Assembly: GCA_003165465.1 (NCBI GenBank)
Contig: PLUM01000053.1
Coordinates: 25,431 to 89,430, forward strand
DNA: 64,000 nt
Direction: 5' to 3'
Origin: Acidobacteriota bacterium
Lineage (GTDB): Bacteria > Acidobacteriota > Terriglobia > Acidiferrales > UBA7541
Made by a program: the position numbers and the translations under genes. The notes beneath the pieces are model-generated. The model ran no database searches. It was not told where the DNA came from and worked only from the letters and a program-made list of their open reading frames with translations. Below, in pieces: positions 8,315 to 16,569 of the stretch (its first letter is position 1; each line of letters begins with the position of its first letter).

Positions 8315-9438
8315 GAAATACTTTTTCCACGCGCGCCGCTGACCGGCTTCTCTTCGTGGGCGATTGCGGCAGTGGCGATTTTTTGCGTGGCGTTAGAGAC
8401 GGACATGCGTCGCAATTGCCCGAGCGGAACGACGCGCGCGCCCTTCGTGCACGGCAATCGCGCGACGCGAACCAGAAATGGTTCCAGGCGGATATTGCGA
8501 AACGTGACCGCGTGGCGAGCGGTTGCCAGTGGCGTGAAGCTGGCATTCAACGCCACGCCGAATTTTTCATGCATGTGCCCGGCAAGGGCCGCGCCCGCAT
8601 CCACTCCCGTGGTTTCGAGAGCCGGGAATTGCCACAAGCGTGAAAACAGAACGCCCTCCTCGCCACGCGGGCGCATGAGCATGGTGCGCCCGCGTGGATC
8701 GAGCAGCACGGCCGCGGCAAGCGTTACCTTGACCGTCGCGCGCTTTTTCCGCGCCGACGGCAATTCCCCGGCGATTCCCAGTTCAAGAGCGCGGCACGAT
8801 TTCGCAACCGGACATTCCCCGCAACGCGGCGATTTGGGCGTGCACACGGTCGCGCCCAGCTCCATCATGGCCTGGTTCCAATCGCCCGGAGCGTTTCGGA
8901 CGAGCAAATTCTGCGCCGTGGCCTCGAGTTTCCGCCACGTCGCGGGCGCGCGTAATTCCCCGTGCAACGCACCCAATCGCGCCAGGACACGCGCAACGTT
9001 TCCATCCAGCACCGCGTGCGGCGCGCCATACGCAATGCTCAAGACCGCCGCCGACGTATAGCGGCCAATGCCCGGAAGCGCCAGTGCGGCTTCGTACTCG
9101 CGCGGAAAATCGCCCTCGTGCCGCGCGACGATTTCCTTTGCCGCGCGCTGCAAATTTCTGGCGCGGCTGTAATACCCGAGGCCTGACCAGCTCGCAAGCA
9201 CGCGATCGATGTTCGCGCGCGCCAGCGCCCGCACGTCCGGAAAGTTCTCAAGAAATCGCTCGTAGTATGGAATTACGGCGGCGACGCGTGTCTGTTGCAG
9301 CATGATTTCCGACAGCCAGATATGGTACGGGTCCCGCGTGCGTCGCCAGGGAAGATCGCGCCGGCGTTTCGCAAACCAGGAAAGCATGCGCCGCCTGAAT
9401 TTTGGAATTTCCGCCGCGGGAATGTTCAGCAAACTCAC
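8311..9438 (-). CDS. mutY: A/G-specific adenine glycosylase MutY
   Basis: MutY removes adenine mispaired with 8-oxoguanine. The 375-residue protein has the catalytic Glu at E44 (SEIMLQQT), the helix-hairpin-helix LPGIGRYTSAA, the catalytic Asp D145 (LDGNVARV) and the 4Fe-4S cysteines C199, C206, C209 and C215. Residues ~230-360 form the NUDIX-like domain that recognises 8-oxoG. The last codons and the TAG stop lie in a palindromic repeat, so the tail after about residue 355 may be repeat-derived. It sits inside a MoxR/DUF58/TgpA cluster, an unusual place for it. Confidence 0.95.
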   Translation of the reverse strand: MSLLNIPAAEIPKFRRRMLSWFAKRRRDLPWRRTRDPYHIWLSEIMLQQTRVAAVIPYYERFLENFPDVRALARANIDRVLASWSGLGYYSRARNLQRAAKEIVARHEGDFPREYEAALALPGIGRYTSAAVLSIAYGAPHAVLDGNVARVLARLGALHGELRAPATWRKLEATAQNLLVRNAPGDWNQAMMELGATVCTPKSPRCGECPVAKSCRALELGIAGELPSARKKRATVKVTLAAAVLLDPRGRTMLMRPRGEEGVLFSRLWQFPALETTGVDAGAALAGHMHEKFGVALNASFTPLATARHAVTFRNIRLEPFLVRVARLPCTKGARVVPLGQLRRMSVSNATQKIATAAIAHEEKPVSGARGKSIS

Positions 9439-9530
9439 GCGCCGGATTTTCGCACATTGGCGGATCGAACGGAACTTTTAGCGAAACGGATCGCGCGCAT
9501 CGGGCGCAAGACCCATAGCCGGGTTGAGGC

Positions 9531-10937
9531 TTACAGCGAAGATACGAACACAAAATGCGCGCTGTTCCACAGGTGCGTGGGAATCGAGCCGCGCGGGTGG
9601 CTGGTCAAAACGATCTTGAAAATATCCGGGGCATCGCTGAGCGTTTCCAGAAAATTCACGCCCGGCGACTGCTTCAAGGGCTCCACGCTCGCCAGATGGC
9701 GCAGGATGTCGTGGATCACGTCACTGGCGCTCATGCGCGGCGTGGCGAAACCCGCGGAGCGGAATTCGATCACGGAATTGATTTCATAAAAGTGCCAGGC
9801 AAGGCCGGCGCAAAGCGTCACGGCGCGCTCGAACATCTCCGCGGCCTCTCCGTCCGTCCCCTGTGAACTGACATAGGGATCCAACACCAGCATGACTCGC
9901 CGCTCGTCTTCCCGCGCGAATTCCTTCACCTGCAAGGCGCCGATTCGGGCGGAAGCTTTCCAGTCGACGTGGCGGGCGCTGTCATTAAATTGGTAGTCGC
10001 GGATCGCATAGAGGTCATTGCCGCGCCCGCGCTGGTAGCTTTCGAGTTCTCCGGTCACAAGCGGAAGAACCTCGTAAAACTGTTCCGTTGGCTGGATACG
10101 CGGATACACAACCACTTCGATGGGAGAGTCCACGCGCCGCGTTTTTTGGAGAAAGCCGAATGGAAATTTCGTTCGCAACCCAAGCGTGTCCTGCCGGTAG
10201 ACTCCGCGTCGGGGAAATGTCAGGGCCACATTTTGCCGCACCGTCTGGCGGCACGGAATATGAGGAAAATAAACCGGGCGATCCAGGATTTGAGGCGCGG
10301 CACTCACGGGCGCGTTTTTTTTTGTCCTTGACGAGGCGTCGCTCACCAGCGAAATGGAGAAGGACGGCATGATCCGCTTCCAATTCTGAAGTTCGGCGAC
10401 GGCCAGCACCGTGCGTCCGGCGAAAATGTGCTCGGGCATTTCGAGCCGCACATCGATGCCGCCGAGCACAATCCGCGAAAGCAGCCCCGAAACCAACAGT
10501 CCGGCCAGCATGCACGCCAGAATCATGAACAACAGATTATTTCCCGTGTTGAGAGCGGCAATCGCGATCACAAAAATTCCCACGATGTACACGACGCCCT
10601 CGCGCGTCACGTTGTAATCGATCTGATAGGAGAGCCACATCAGCGACGATCGCCGCGCGAGCGCCGGCACAATGGTCAGCGCAACCCATCCGGCAAGCGC
10701 CAGGGCCGCCAGCGCCAACAATCCCGCGATCAGAAGGTGCCCGTTCTCGGCGACCGCGCCGGAATAGAGCGCCAGAAAAAGCGCCGACGCCAGAGCGCCC
10801 ATGGCAATGGCGAAATTGCGCCAGCTGGGACTATCCAGGGTTTTTCGTAACCGGTTCCATTGGGCCACGCGCATCATTCCCACCGCCTTGCGTAAAAGCG
10901 GAGGGCCGACGCGGCGTTCGACAAATTCGGGATTCAT
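9531..10937 (-). CDS. DUF58 domain-containing membrane protein
   Basis: The 468-residue protein has four hydrophobic segments in the first ~165 residues, then a DUF58 domain. The diagnostic block GRGNDLYAIRDYQ followed by ARHVDWKASAR and the vWA-like REDERRVMLVLDPYV are present around residues 305-360. DUF58 proteins pair with MoxR AAA+ ATPases; the start codon here overlaps the moxR stop by one base, giving direct translational coupling. Role: envelope stress or protein maturation partner, inferred from family context. Confidence 0.9.
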   Translation of the reverse strand: MNPEFVERRVGPPLLRKAVGMMRVAQWNRLRKTLDSPSWRNFAIAMGALASALFLALYSGAVAENGHLLIAGLLALAALALAGWVALTIVPALARRSSLMWLSYQIDYNVTREGVVYIVGIFVIAIAALNTGNNLLFMILACMLAGLLVSGLLSRIVLGGIDVRLEMPEHIFAGRTVLAVAELQNWKRIMPSFSISLVSDASSRTKKNAPVSAAPQILDRPVYFPHIPCRQTVRQNVALTFPRRGVYRQDTLGLRTKFPFGFLQKTRRVDSPIEVVVYPRIQPTEQFYEVLPLVTGELESYQRGRGNDLYAIRDYQFNDSARHVDWKASARIGALQVKEFAREDERRVMLVLDPYVSSQGTDGEAAEMFERAVTLCAGLAWHFYEINSVIEFRSAGFATPRMSASDVIHDILRHLASVEPLKQSPGVNFLETLSDAPDIFKIVLTSHPRGSIPTHLWNSAHFVFVSSL

Positions 10938-11887
10938 CAGAGGGGGACGGAGGTGGATTCCATGATTTCGCGCAGAATGATTTCCGCCTGCACCGATTTT
11001 TTTTGCGTGGCCGCGTAGCGCGCATTGACCACCACGCGGTGCGCGAACACCGGCAGAACGAGCTGCTTGAAATCGTCGGGCGTGCAGTAGTCGCGGTCTT
11101 CGAGGAACGCCCGCGCCTGCGCCGCGCGCTGCAGCATCAGCAGCCCGCGCGGGCTTACGCCCAGCGTGAGCTGCTCGGAAGTGCGCGTTCGTTCCACGAT
11201 GTCGAGTGCGTAATCCCGAAGGCTGTCGTCCACGCGCACTTTTTCCACGGCGCGCTGCATCCGTTCCACATCGGCCGCTTCCATCACGGGCGTGACTTCG
11301 GCCGCGGCGTTGTGTCCGTTGGAATGCCTCTGCATGATCTCGCGCTCGCTGTCGCGCGACGGGTATCCCATGCCAATGCGCAGCAAAAACCGGTCCAGCT
11401 GCGATTCCGGAAGCGGATACGTTCCATGATGTTCGACGGGGTTTTGCGTGGCCAGCACCATGAACGGCTGCGGAAGCTTGTGCGTGTAGTTGTCCACCGT
11501 CACCTGCGCTTCGTTCATGGCTTCGAGCAGCGACGACTGCGTCTTCGGCGTGGTGCGGTTGATTTCGTCCGCCAGAATAATGTTGGCGAAAATCGGACCG
11601 GGCTTGAAATCGAACCGCTGCTCGACCTGGTTGAATACGCTCGTGCCCACCACGTCCGAGGGAAGCAGGTCCGATGTAAATTGGATTCGCTGGAACGAAC
11701 AGTGGAAGGAATTCGCAAGCGCCTGCGCGAGGGTTGTCTTCCCGACTCCGGGGACATCCTCGATCAGCAAGTGGCCTTTGGCCAGCAGCGCCACGAGCGC
11801 AAGGCGGATCACTTCGTCCTTGCCGCGAATCACTCGCGCGATCGACGCCTGTAACTGAACAATTTGTTTATCCGTTGCCGTGGTCAT
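10937..11887 (-). CDS. MoxR-family AAA+ ATPase
   Basis: A 316-residue AAA+ protein with Walker A GVGKTTLAQAL near residue 47, Walker B ILADEINRTTPKTQSSLLEAM, sensor segment MVLATQNPVEHHGTYPLPESQ and the C-terminal AAA lid. These are MoxR hallmarks. MoxR proteins act as chaperones for vWA/DUF58 partners, and the partner follows with a one-base TGATG overlap. Its start codon lies only 5 nt from the -35 box of a divergent tRNA-Val promoter. Confidence 0.94.
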   Translation of the reverse strand: MTTATDKQIVQLQASIARVIRGKDEVIRLALVALLAKGHLLIEDVPGVGKTTLAQALANSFHCSFQRIQFTSDLLPSDVVGTSVFNQVEQRFDFKPGPIFANIILADEINRTTPKTQSSLLEAMNEAQVTVDNYTHKLPQPFMVLATQNPVEHHGTYPLPESQLDRFLLRIGMGYPSRDSEREIMQRHSNGHNAAAEVTPVMEAADVERMQRAVEKVRVDDSLRDYALDIVERTRTSEQLTLGVSPRGLLMLQRAAQARAFLEDRDYCTPDDFKQLVLPVFAHRVVVNARYAATQKKSVQAEIILREIMESTSVPL

Positions 11888-11891
11888 TTGG

Positions 11892-11920
11892 TTGAAAATC
11901 CCCAGCGCTTCTGCTACAAA
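11892..11920 (+). promoter_or_regulatory. Sigma-70-type promoter of tRNA-Val
   Basis: TTGAAA at 11892-11897 (five of six matches to the -35 consensus) and TACAAA at 11915-11920 (-10) are separated by 17 nt, and the tRNA starts 16 nt after the -10 box. The geometry fits a tRNA promoter; no experimental support. Confidence 0.6.
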
Positions 11921-11935
11921 CAGTGAGTGCCTTGT

Positions 11936-12011
11936 GGGCGATTAGCTCAGTGGTTAGAGCGCTCCCCTCACACGGGAGAGGTCCAAGGTTCAAGTCCTTG
12001 ATCGCCCACCA
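11936..12011 (+). tRNA. tRNA-Val (anticodon CAC), CCA encoded
   Basis: A complete cloverleaf can be folded: acceptor GGGCGAT/ATCGCCC, D-stem GCTC/GAGC, anticodon stem CTCCC/GGGAG with loop CTCACAC (anticodon CAC, reads GUG), T-stem CAAGG/CCTTG with loop TTCAAGT, discriminator A and genomically encoded CCA at 12009-12011. Confidence 0.96.
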
Positions 12012-12130
12012 CTCGCCACACCTCTTATGTTGCCATTGTTTTCCCCTTTGCCTTAGCGTTTGCCTCACGCGTTGTGCCTAAAAAGTTTTCAGCCGAGTGG
12101 CCCGAAAAGCGGCTGGATCGTTTGGTTTTG

Positions 12131-12202
12131 GTAGCGACGGCGTCTCGCCGGTTCTGGTGCCCTTCCAGGGCTCGAACATAGCCGGCAAGATGCCGGCGCT
12201 AC
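12131..12202. repeat. REPIN-like inverted pair, variant loop
   Basis: GTAGCGACGGCG at the left end and GCCGGCGCTAC at the right end enclose two small hairpins, 72 nt overall. The loops (TCT; AAGAT) differ from the common TTCA. It lies in the ~350 nt gap between tRNA-Val and the DUF4149 gene, which otherwise shows nothing recognisable. Confidence 0.7.
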
Positions 12203-12356
12203 TAAAACAATCGCGAACCTCTAACCGGGGCATTACCGGAAAAGCACTCGCCGTTCGTGCTGTGATACTCTGTGCTGCGGGCTGGAAGCTCCGGTGTTGC
12301 GTTGTATCGGGGCCGGGCGTTTCATTTCATTCAGCGCGAAAGCAAAGGAAACCAAC

Positions 12357-12830
12357 GTGACCGCGACACTGCGATTTCTTCAGTTTTTCTCATTGGGCTG
12401 CTGGCTGGGCGGAATCCTGTTCTTCAGCTTTGTGGTCGCGCAGGGCGCATTCAGCATCCTGCCGAACAAGGACCTGGCTGGGGCGCTGGTGGGATATTCG
12501 CTGGCGCGGCTGCACATTCTGGGCATCGTGGCCGGCTGCGTGTATTTGATCGCCACCGCCGTGCTGGAAAAATCCATGAGTGCGCTGGCGCGTCCCGCCG
12601 CGCTGCTCGTGTTCGCGATGGTCGTCTGCACCATGCTCTCGCAATATGGGGTCATTGCGCGCATGGACGTGCTGCGCGCGCAGATGGGCTCGGTCGCCGC
12701 AACGCCCGCCGAAAACCCGCTCCGCTCGTCGTTCGATCGCCTGCACCAATATTCGGTATGGCTGGAGAGCATCGTGCTCCTTTCCGGCCTCACGGCCTTG
12801 TTTCTCACGGCACGCCAGAAATTTTCCTGA
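12357..12830 (+). CDS. DUF4149 domain-containing membrane protein
   Basis: A 157-residue protein with four predicted membrane helices: FLQFFSLGCWLGGILFFSF, ILGIVAGCVYLIATAVL, PAALLVFAMVVCTML and IVLLSGLTALFLTA. The pattern and the SSFDRLHQYSVWLE segment before the last helix match DUF4149 (TMEM205-like) proteins, whose function is unknown. The GTG at 12357 is chosen because AAAGGAAA lies a few bases upstream and the first helix starts right after; the open frame extends 21 codons further upstream without a convincing site. Confidence 0.72.
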   Translation: MTATLRFLQFFSLGCWLGGILFFSFVVAQGAFSILPNKDLAGALVGYSLARLHILGIVAGCVYLIATAVLEKSMSALARPAALLVFAMVVCTMLSQYGVIARMDVLRAQMGSVAATPAENPLRSSFDRLHQYSVWLESIVLLSGLTALFLTARQKFS

Positions 12831-12911
12831 GCGCCAATAGAAATCGCTTTTCGTCATTGAAATGAAATCGGCGTGACCTTAAAATTCATACTCCCGAGGG
12901 GGGAACTCAAA

Positions 12912-13622
12912 ATGGAAATTTCCGCATTCTGGCAAAAGGCCGGCCAGGAAATCGAAAAATACAATTTACTGAAGCACCCATTCTATCAAGCGTGGACCGC
13001 GGGCGAGTTGACGAAGGAAGACTTGCAATTTTACGCCGAGCAGTATTACCACCAGGTTTCCCAGTTCCCCACTTATCTTACGGCGCTCCATTCCCGCTTG
13101 CCGGAGGGGGCAATGCGCCGGGACGTACTTGCGAACGCGTACGAGGAAGAGTGCGACGGGTTGGCGCATTCCGACCTTTGGCTGCGATTTATCGAGGGCA
13201 TGGGCGGCGCGGGATCGAATCCCGACAAGGAAACGCCGATCCCGGAAATGAGCGAGCTGGTGAAGACGTTCCGCGCGCTGGCGCAGGAATCGTCCGTGGC
13301 GGCCGCCTTCGGTGCACTGTTTGCCTACGAGTCTCAGGTGCCCCAGATCGCCGCTGAAAAACGGAATGGGTTGAAGAAACATTACGGCGCGGACGACCGC
13401 ACGTGCAGCTACTTCACCTTGCACCGGACGACAGATGTCCATCATTCGAATGTGTGGAGCAAAATTATTTCCGCGCTCATCGAGCAGGATGACCGCCTCG
13501 CGGCGGAGGCGTTGCAAGGAATTTCCCGCGCCGCACAAGCCCTGTGGACAGCCCTCGACGGCATTGAACGCGAGCGCCCGAATCGCAAGGCCGGGAACTG
13601 CGCCGGAACCACAACGAATTAG
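12912..13622 (+). CDS. CADD-family di-iron protein, candidate self-sacrificing p-aminobenzoate synthase
   Basis: The 236-residue all-helical protein belongs to the TenA/PqqC-like haem-oxygenase-fold group and resembles chlamydial CADD (CT610). Visible candidate metal ligands are E79, H86, E140, H171, D175 and H178, with spacing matching the ligand set I recall for CADD. Y25 and K150 fall where the sacrificial Tyr and Lys of CADD would be. In Chlamydia this protein makes pABA for folate from its own side chains. The ATG at 12912 follows AGGGGGGAA; a longer upstream reading lacks a good start. Family is fairly sure, activity is inferred. Confidence 0.82.
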   Translation: MEISAFWQKAGQEIEKYNLLKHPFYQAWTAGELTKEDLQFYAEQYYHQVSQFPTYLTALHSRLPEGAMRRDVLANAYEEECDGLAHSDLWLRFIEGMGGAGSNPDKETPIPEMSELVKTFRALAQESSVAAAFGALFAYESQVPQIAAEKRNGLKKHYGADDRTCSYFTLHRTTDVHHSNVWSKIISALIEQDDRLAAEALQGISRAAQALWTALDGIERERPNRKAGNCAGTTTN

Positions 13623-13632
13623 CGCGAATCGA

Positions 13633-13707
13633 GTAGCACACGCTTCAGCCTGTGTGGGTTTGATTTTCGTTGGTTCGAGAAGGAACACAGGCTGAAGCCT
13701 GTGCTAC
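13633..13707. repeat. REPIN-like inverted pair (CACA-type stem)
   Basis: Left half starts GTAGCACACGCTTCAGCC, right half is inverted and ends GCCTGTGCTAC; 75 nt overall. A close relative lies at 46354-46432. It occupies the space between two converging genes. Confidence 0.85.
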
Positions 13708-13716
13708 TGAGGTCCG

Positions 13717-14427
13717 TCATCTCGCTGCGGACTTTTTCTTAACTTTTATTTTGCGTGGCGATTGCGACGCTCTCTTGCGTTCCGGTTTTCCTTTTTTCTC
13801 GTCCACGGCGCGCCACAAATACCAGCTTGCGATTGACCGGTACGGCCGCCAGCGCTCGCCATGTTCAAGGATGGCCTGCGGCTTTGGCGTATCCGCAAGT
13901 CCGTAGACATGCTGGAAACCCTTGCGAATTCCGTAGTCGTGAATGGGCAGCACGTCGGGCCGCCCCAGCTGAAACATCAGAAACATGTGCACGGACCACT
14001 CGCCAATTCCCCGCACACTCGTAAGCCGCTCCAGAATTTCTTCCTCGCTCATGCGCCGAATCGTGGCCAGCGGAGGCACCGTCCCGTCGATAGTTTTCCG
14101 CGCAAGATCCTTGGCCGCCGCTATCTTCTGGCGCGAGAGCCCTGCGCGGCGCAATTTCGCCGTGGTGGCGCGCAGAATTTCATGCGGCGCCGGGCATTTG
14201 CCGCCAGTCCCCAGCGCTTTCACGCGCCCGAAAATCGTTGCTGCAGCGGCGCCCGCGAGCTGCTGATACACGATAGTCTCCAGCAGGCTTTCGAATGGAG
14301 GCTCCGGTTTGAGCTTCTTGGTTGGGAAGCAGCCGACCGTGCGGATCACGCGCGCCAGACTCTTGTCCGCGCGCGAAAGCTCGCGCATCACTTGCTCGAC
14401 GTCAACGGGATAGTGAGTTCTTGCCAT
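13717..14427 (-). CDS. DNA-3-methyladenine glycosylase II (AlkA-like HhH-GPD glycosylase)
   Basis: A base-excision repair glycosylase of 236 residues. The helix-hairpin-helix block VRGIGEWSVHMFLMF (residues 138-152) is followed by PDVLPIHDYGIRKG, where D164 is the expected catalytic Asp. FESLLETIVYQQLAGAAA matches the N-terminal part of the HhH-GPD domain. No FeS cysteines are present, unlike MutY/Nth, which favours the AlkA branch. The start at 14427 (MARTHYPVD) was chosen over an upstream in-frame ATG because the extra 43 residues are not family-like. The tail is Lys/Arg-rich. Confidence 0.88.
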   Translation of the reverse strand: MARTHYPVDVEQVMRELSRADKSLARVIRTVGCFPTKKLKPEPPFESLLETIVYQQLAGAAAATIFGRVKALGTGGKCPAPHEILRATTAKLRRAGLSRQKIAAAKDLARKTIDGTVPPLATIRRMSEEEILERLTSVRGIGEWSVHMFLMFQLGRPDVLPIHDYGIRKGFQHVYGLADTPKPQAILEHGERWRPYRSIASWYLWRAVDEKKGKPERKRASQSPRKIKVKKKSAAR

Positions 14428-14579
14428 GGTGAGACACGAAGCATAGAAACGCATTGCAAGCCCGTCAAGGAAAACCTGCACACCGACAACGTATTGCCCG
14501 AAACATTGCGCGCACGGCAAACCAAAACCCACTGCCGAACAAAGCGTTCCGCGCATGGGTATGCTACGATTCTAAACCT

Positions 14580-15656
14580 ATGCAAACAGGGATCATTGGG
14601 CTACCGCAGGTTGGCAAGACCACGCTGTTCAAGATATTGACGCGCGCGCAACTCGACGAGAAGGCGGCGCGCACCGCGACGCACGTGGGCGTCGCGCGCG
14701 TGCCGGAGCCGCGCCTCGAACAGCTGGCCAAGCTCTACGCCCCGAAGAAGATCACGTACGCGACCGTCGAGTATGTCGATGTCGGCGGCATGGTAAAAGA
14801 CCGGGCGAAGGATTCCGCCGTGCTCGCGCCGCTGCGCGAAGTGGACGCGCTCGCGCATGTGCTGCGCGTCTTCGACGATCCCGCCGTGCCCCACTCCGCA
14901 GGATCGATCGATCCGCTGCGCGACGCCGAAGTGATGGACCTCGAACTGATGTTCTCCGACCTCGATCAGATCACCCGCCGCATCGAGCGCGTGGAAAAAG
15001 ACCTGAAGAAAAAGAAGGAGCCGGTTCTCGAACAGGAACTGGTCCTGCTGAACCGCTGCAAGACGGCCATCGAATCGGAAAAGCCGCTGCGCGAACTGGA
15101 ATTCAACGCGGAAGAGCGCAAGACGATCCACGGCTACAAATTCCTTTCGCAGCGGCCCATGCTGTACGTTTTGAATCTCGGCGACAGCGAAGTCGCCGAT
15201 CTGGATACGGCTGTCGAGCGCCACAAACTATCGAAGCTCGTGGGCCGACCGAACACCGTGGTCCTCTCGATTTGCGGGCGCATCGAGGCCGAACTGGCCG
15301 AACTCGATCCGGCCGAAGCCGCCGAGATGCTCACGGCCTACGGCCTCAAATCCTCCGGCCTTGCCCGGATCATTCAGGCGACCTACCAGCTTCTCGGCCT
15401 GACTTCATTTTTCACGGCGGGCGAGCCGGAAGTGCGCGCCTGGACCATCAAGCGCGGCATGAACGCGCAAAAGGCCGCGGGCGCGATCCACTCGGACATC
15501 GAGCGCGGCTTCATTCGCGCCGAAGTCGTGCGCTGCGAGGACCTGCTGGCCGCCGGAAGCCTGCCGATCGCGCGCGAACGCGCACAGGTGCGCCTCGAAG
15601 GAAAGGAATACATCGTGCAGGAAGGCGACGTCATTCTGTTCCGCCATAGCGGCTAA
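14580..15656 (+). CDS. ychF: YchF/OLA1-family ATPase
   Basis: The 358-residue protein starts MQTGIIGLPQVGKTTLFK and ends with the TGS domain (about residues 275-356, FFTAGEPEVRAWTIKRGMNAQKAAG then EGKEYIVQEGDVILFRHSG). YchF proteins are ribosome-associated GTPase-fold enzymes that prefer ATP. The P-loop reads GLPQVGKT instead of the usual GLPNVGKS, and the G4-like segment reads NLGD, so this is a divergent branch. The ATG at 14580 is used because the P-loop must be N-terminal. It is followed after 2 nt by the ZIP gene. Confidence 0.9.
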   Translation: MQTGIIGLPQVGKTTLFKILTRAQLDEKAARTATHVGVARVPEPRLEQLAKLYAPKKITYATVEYVDVGGMVKDRAKDSAVLAPLREVDALAHVLRVFDDPAVPHSAGSIDPLRDAEVMDLELMFSDLDQITRRIERVEKDLKKKKEPVLEQELVLLNRCKTAIESEKPLRELEFNAEERKTIHGYKFLSQRPMLYVLNLGDSEVADLDTAVERHKLSKLVGRPNTVVLSICGRIEAELAELDPAEAAEMLTAYGLKSSGLARIIQATYQLLGLTSFFTAGEPEVRAWTIKRGMNAQKAAGAIHSDIERGFIRAEVVRCEDLLAAGSLPIARERAQVRLEGKEYIVQEGDVILFRHSG

Positions 15657-15658
15657 CG

Positions 15659-16417
15659 ATGCTCGCAACGCCACCTATTTCGGTTCCCGCGTCGCGCATG
15701 ATTCTGGCGCTGCTGCTCGGCCTGACGGCCGCGGCGGCCAACATTCTCGGCGGACTTTTTATCCTGCACCGCGAATGGTCGCGCCAGTACCTGAAATATT
15801 TTCTCGCGCTCGGCGCGGGCTTCATGCTGGCCGCCGCCATTCTCGAAATTCTTCCCGAATCCGTGGCTCTGACGGGCAAGGACGCGTACTTCCTCGTGCT
15901 GGTCGGATATTTCATCGTGCACTTTTTCGAACACACGCTCGCGCCGCATTTCCATTTCGGAGAGGAAACGCACGTCGAGCATTTCGTGCCGAACCACGCC
16001 GGAATTTCCGCGCTGCTCGGACTTTCCATTCACACCTTCTTTGACGGCGTGGCGATTGCCTCCGGGTTCCTGGTTTCCGGCTGGCTGGGCGGCGTGATTT
16101 TTCTGGCGATTGCGCTGCACAAAATACCGGAAGGGTTCACGGTCGCCTCGCTCATGCTCGCCAGCGGACAGAGCCGCCGCACGGCGCTCCTGGCCGCAAT
16201 CTGGCTGGGCGTGGCGACGGTTGCCGGCGTCCTGCTGATGGGGTTGCTGCATTCGCAGGTGGGTTACGCGCTGCCGATTTCGGCGGGAGTCACGCTGTAC
16301 GTCGCCGCAACCGATCTGATCCCCGAAGTAAACCGCGAGCCGGACACGCGCATGGCGCTGCTCGTTTTCCTCGGCGTCTCAATGATGCTGCTGCTCGCCA
16401 AACTTTTTCACGCGTAA
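15659..16417 (+). CDS. ZIP-family divalent metal transporter
   Basis: A 252-residue inner-membrane protein with eight hydrophobic segments. The metal-binding helices carry H125 and D129 in HTFFDGVAIASG and H154 and E158 in HKIPEGF, the two ZIP signatures. A His-rich loop (HFFEHTLAPHFHFGEETHVEH, about residues 88-108) lies between helices, as in many ZIP proteins. Import of zinc or iron is expected from the family. Only 2 nt separate it from the ychF stop, implying co-translation. Confidence 0.92.
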   Translation: MLATPPISVPASRMILALLLGLTAAAANILGGLFILHREWSRQYLKYFLALGAGFMLAAAILEILPESVALTGKDAYFLVLVGYFIVHFFEHTLAPHFHFGEETHVEHFVPNHAGISALLGLSIHTFFDGVAIASGFLVSGWLGGVIFLAIALHKIPEGFTVASLMLASGQSRRTALLAAIWLGVATVAGVLLMGLLHSQVGYALPISAGVTLYVAATDLIPEVNREPDTRMALLVFLGVSMMLLLAKLFHA

Positions 16418-16428
16418 ATTCGATTTTG

Positions 16429-16454
16429 GTAGCGCGGGCTTCAGCCTGCGCTAC
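16429..16454. repeat. Single GTAG-TTCA-CTAC hairpin
   Basis: A symmetrical single copy of the short palindrome, GTAGCGCGGGC, loop TTCA, GCCTGCGCTAC, 12 nt after the ZIP transporter stop. Confidence 0.75.
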
Positions 16455-16497
16455 ACCATCACAAGTCCGATGAGTAGCTACCCGAGAAAGTGAAAGA

Positions 16498-16527
16498 TTG
16501 TATGAGCTTCCGCGCGCGTGCTAAGAT
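16498..16527 (+). promoter_or_regulatory. Possible promoter of the secreted MBL-fold gene
   Basis: TTGTAT at 16498-16503 and TAAGAT at 16522-16527 are 18 nt apart and lie 42 nt before the start codon. Only four of six bases match in each box, so the call is tentative. Confidence 0.3.
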
Positions 16528-16569
16528 TTCCCCCGCTTAGGGTGGAAAGACCCCCCACAGGAGTGACAT

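Noticed and set aside
11868..12068. Minus-strand frame of 66 codons across tRNA-Val
   Set aside because: It is the antisense translation of the tRNA (contains DLNLGPLPCEGSALTTELIA), a well-known false prediction.
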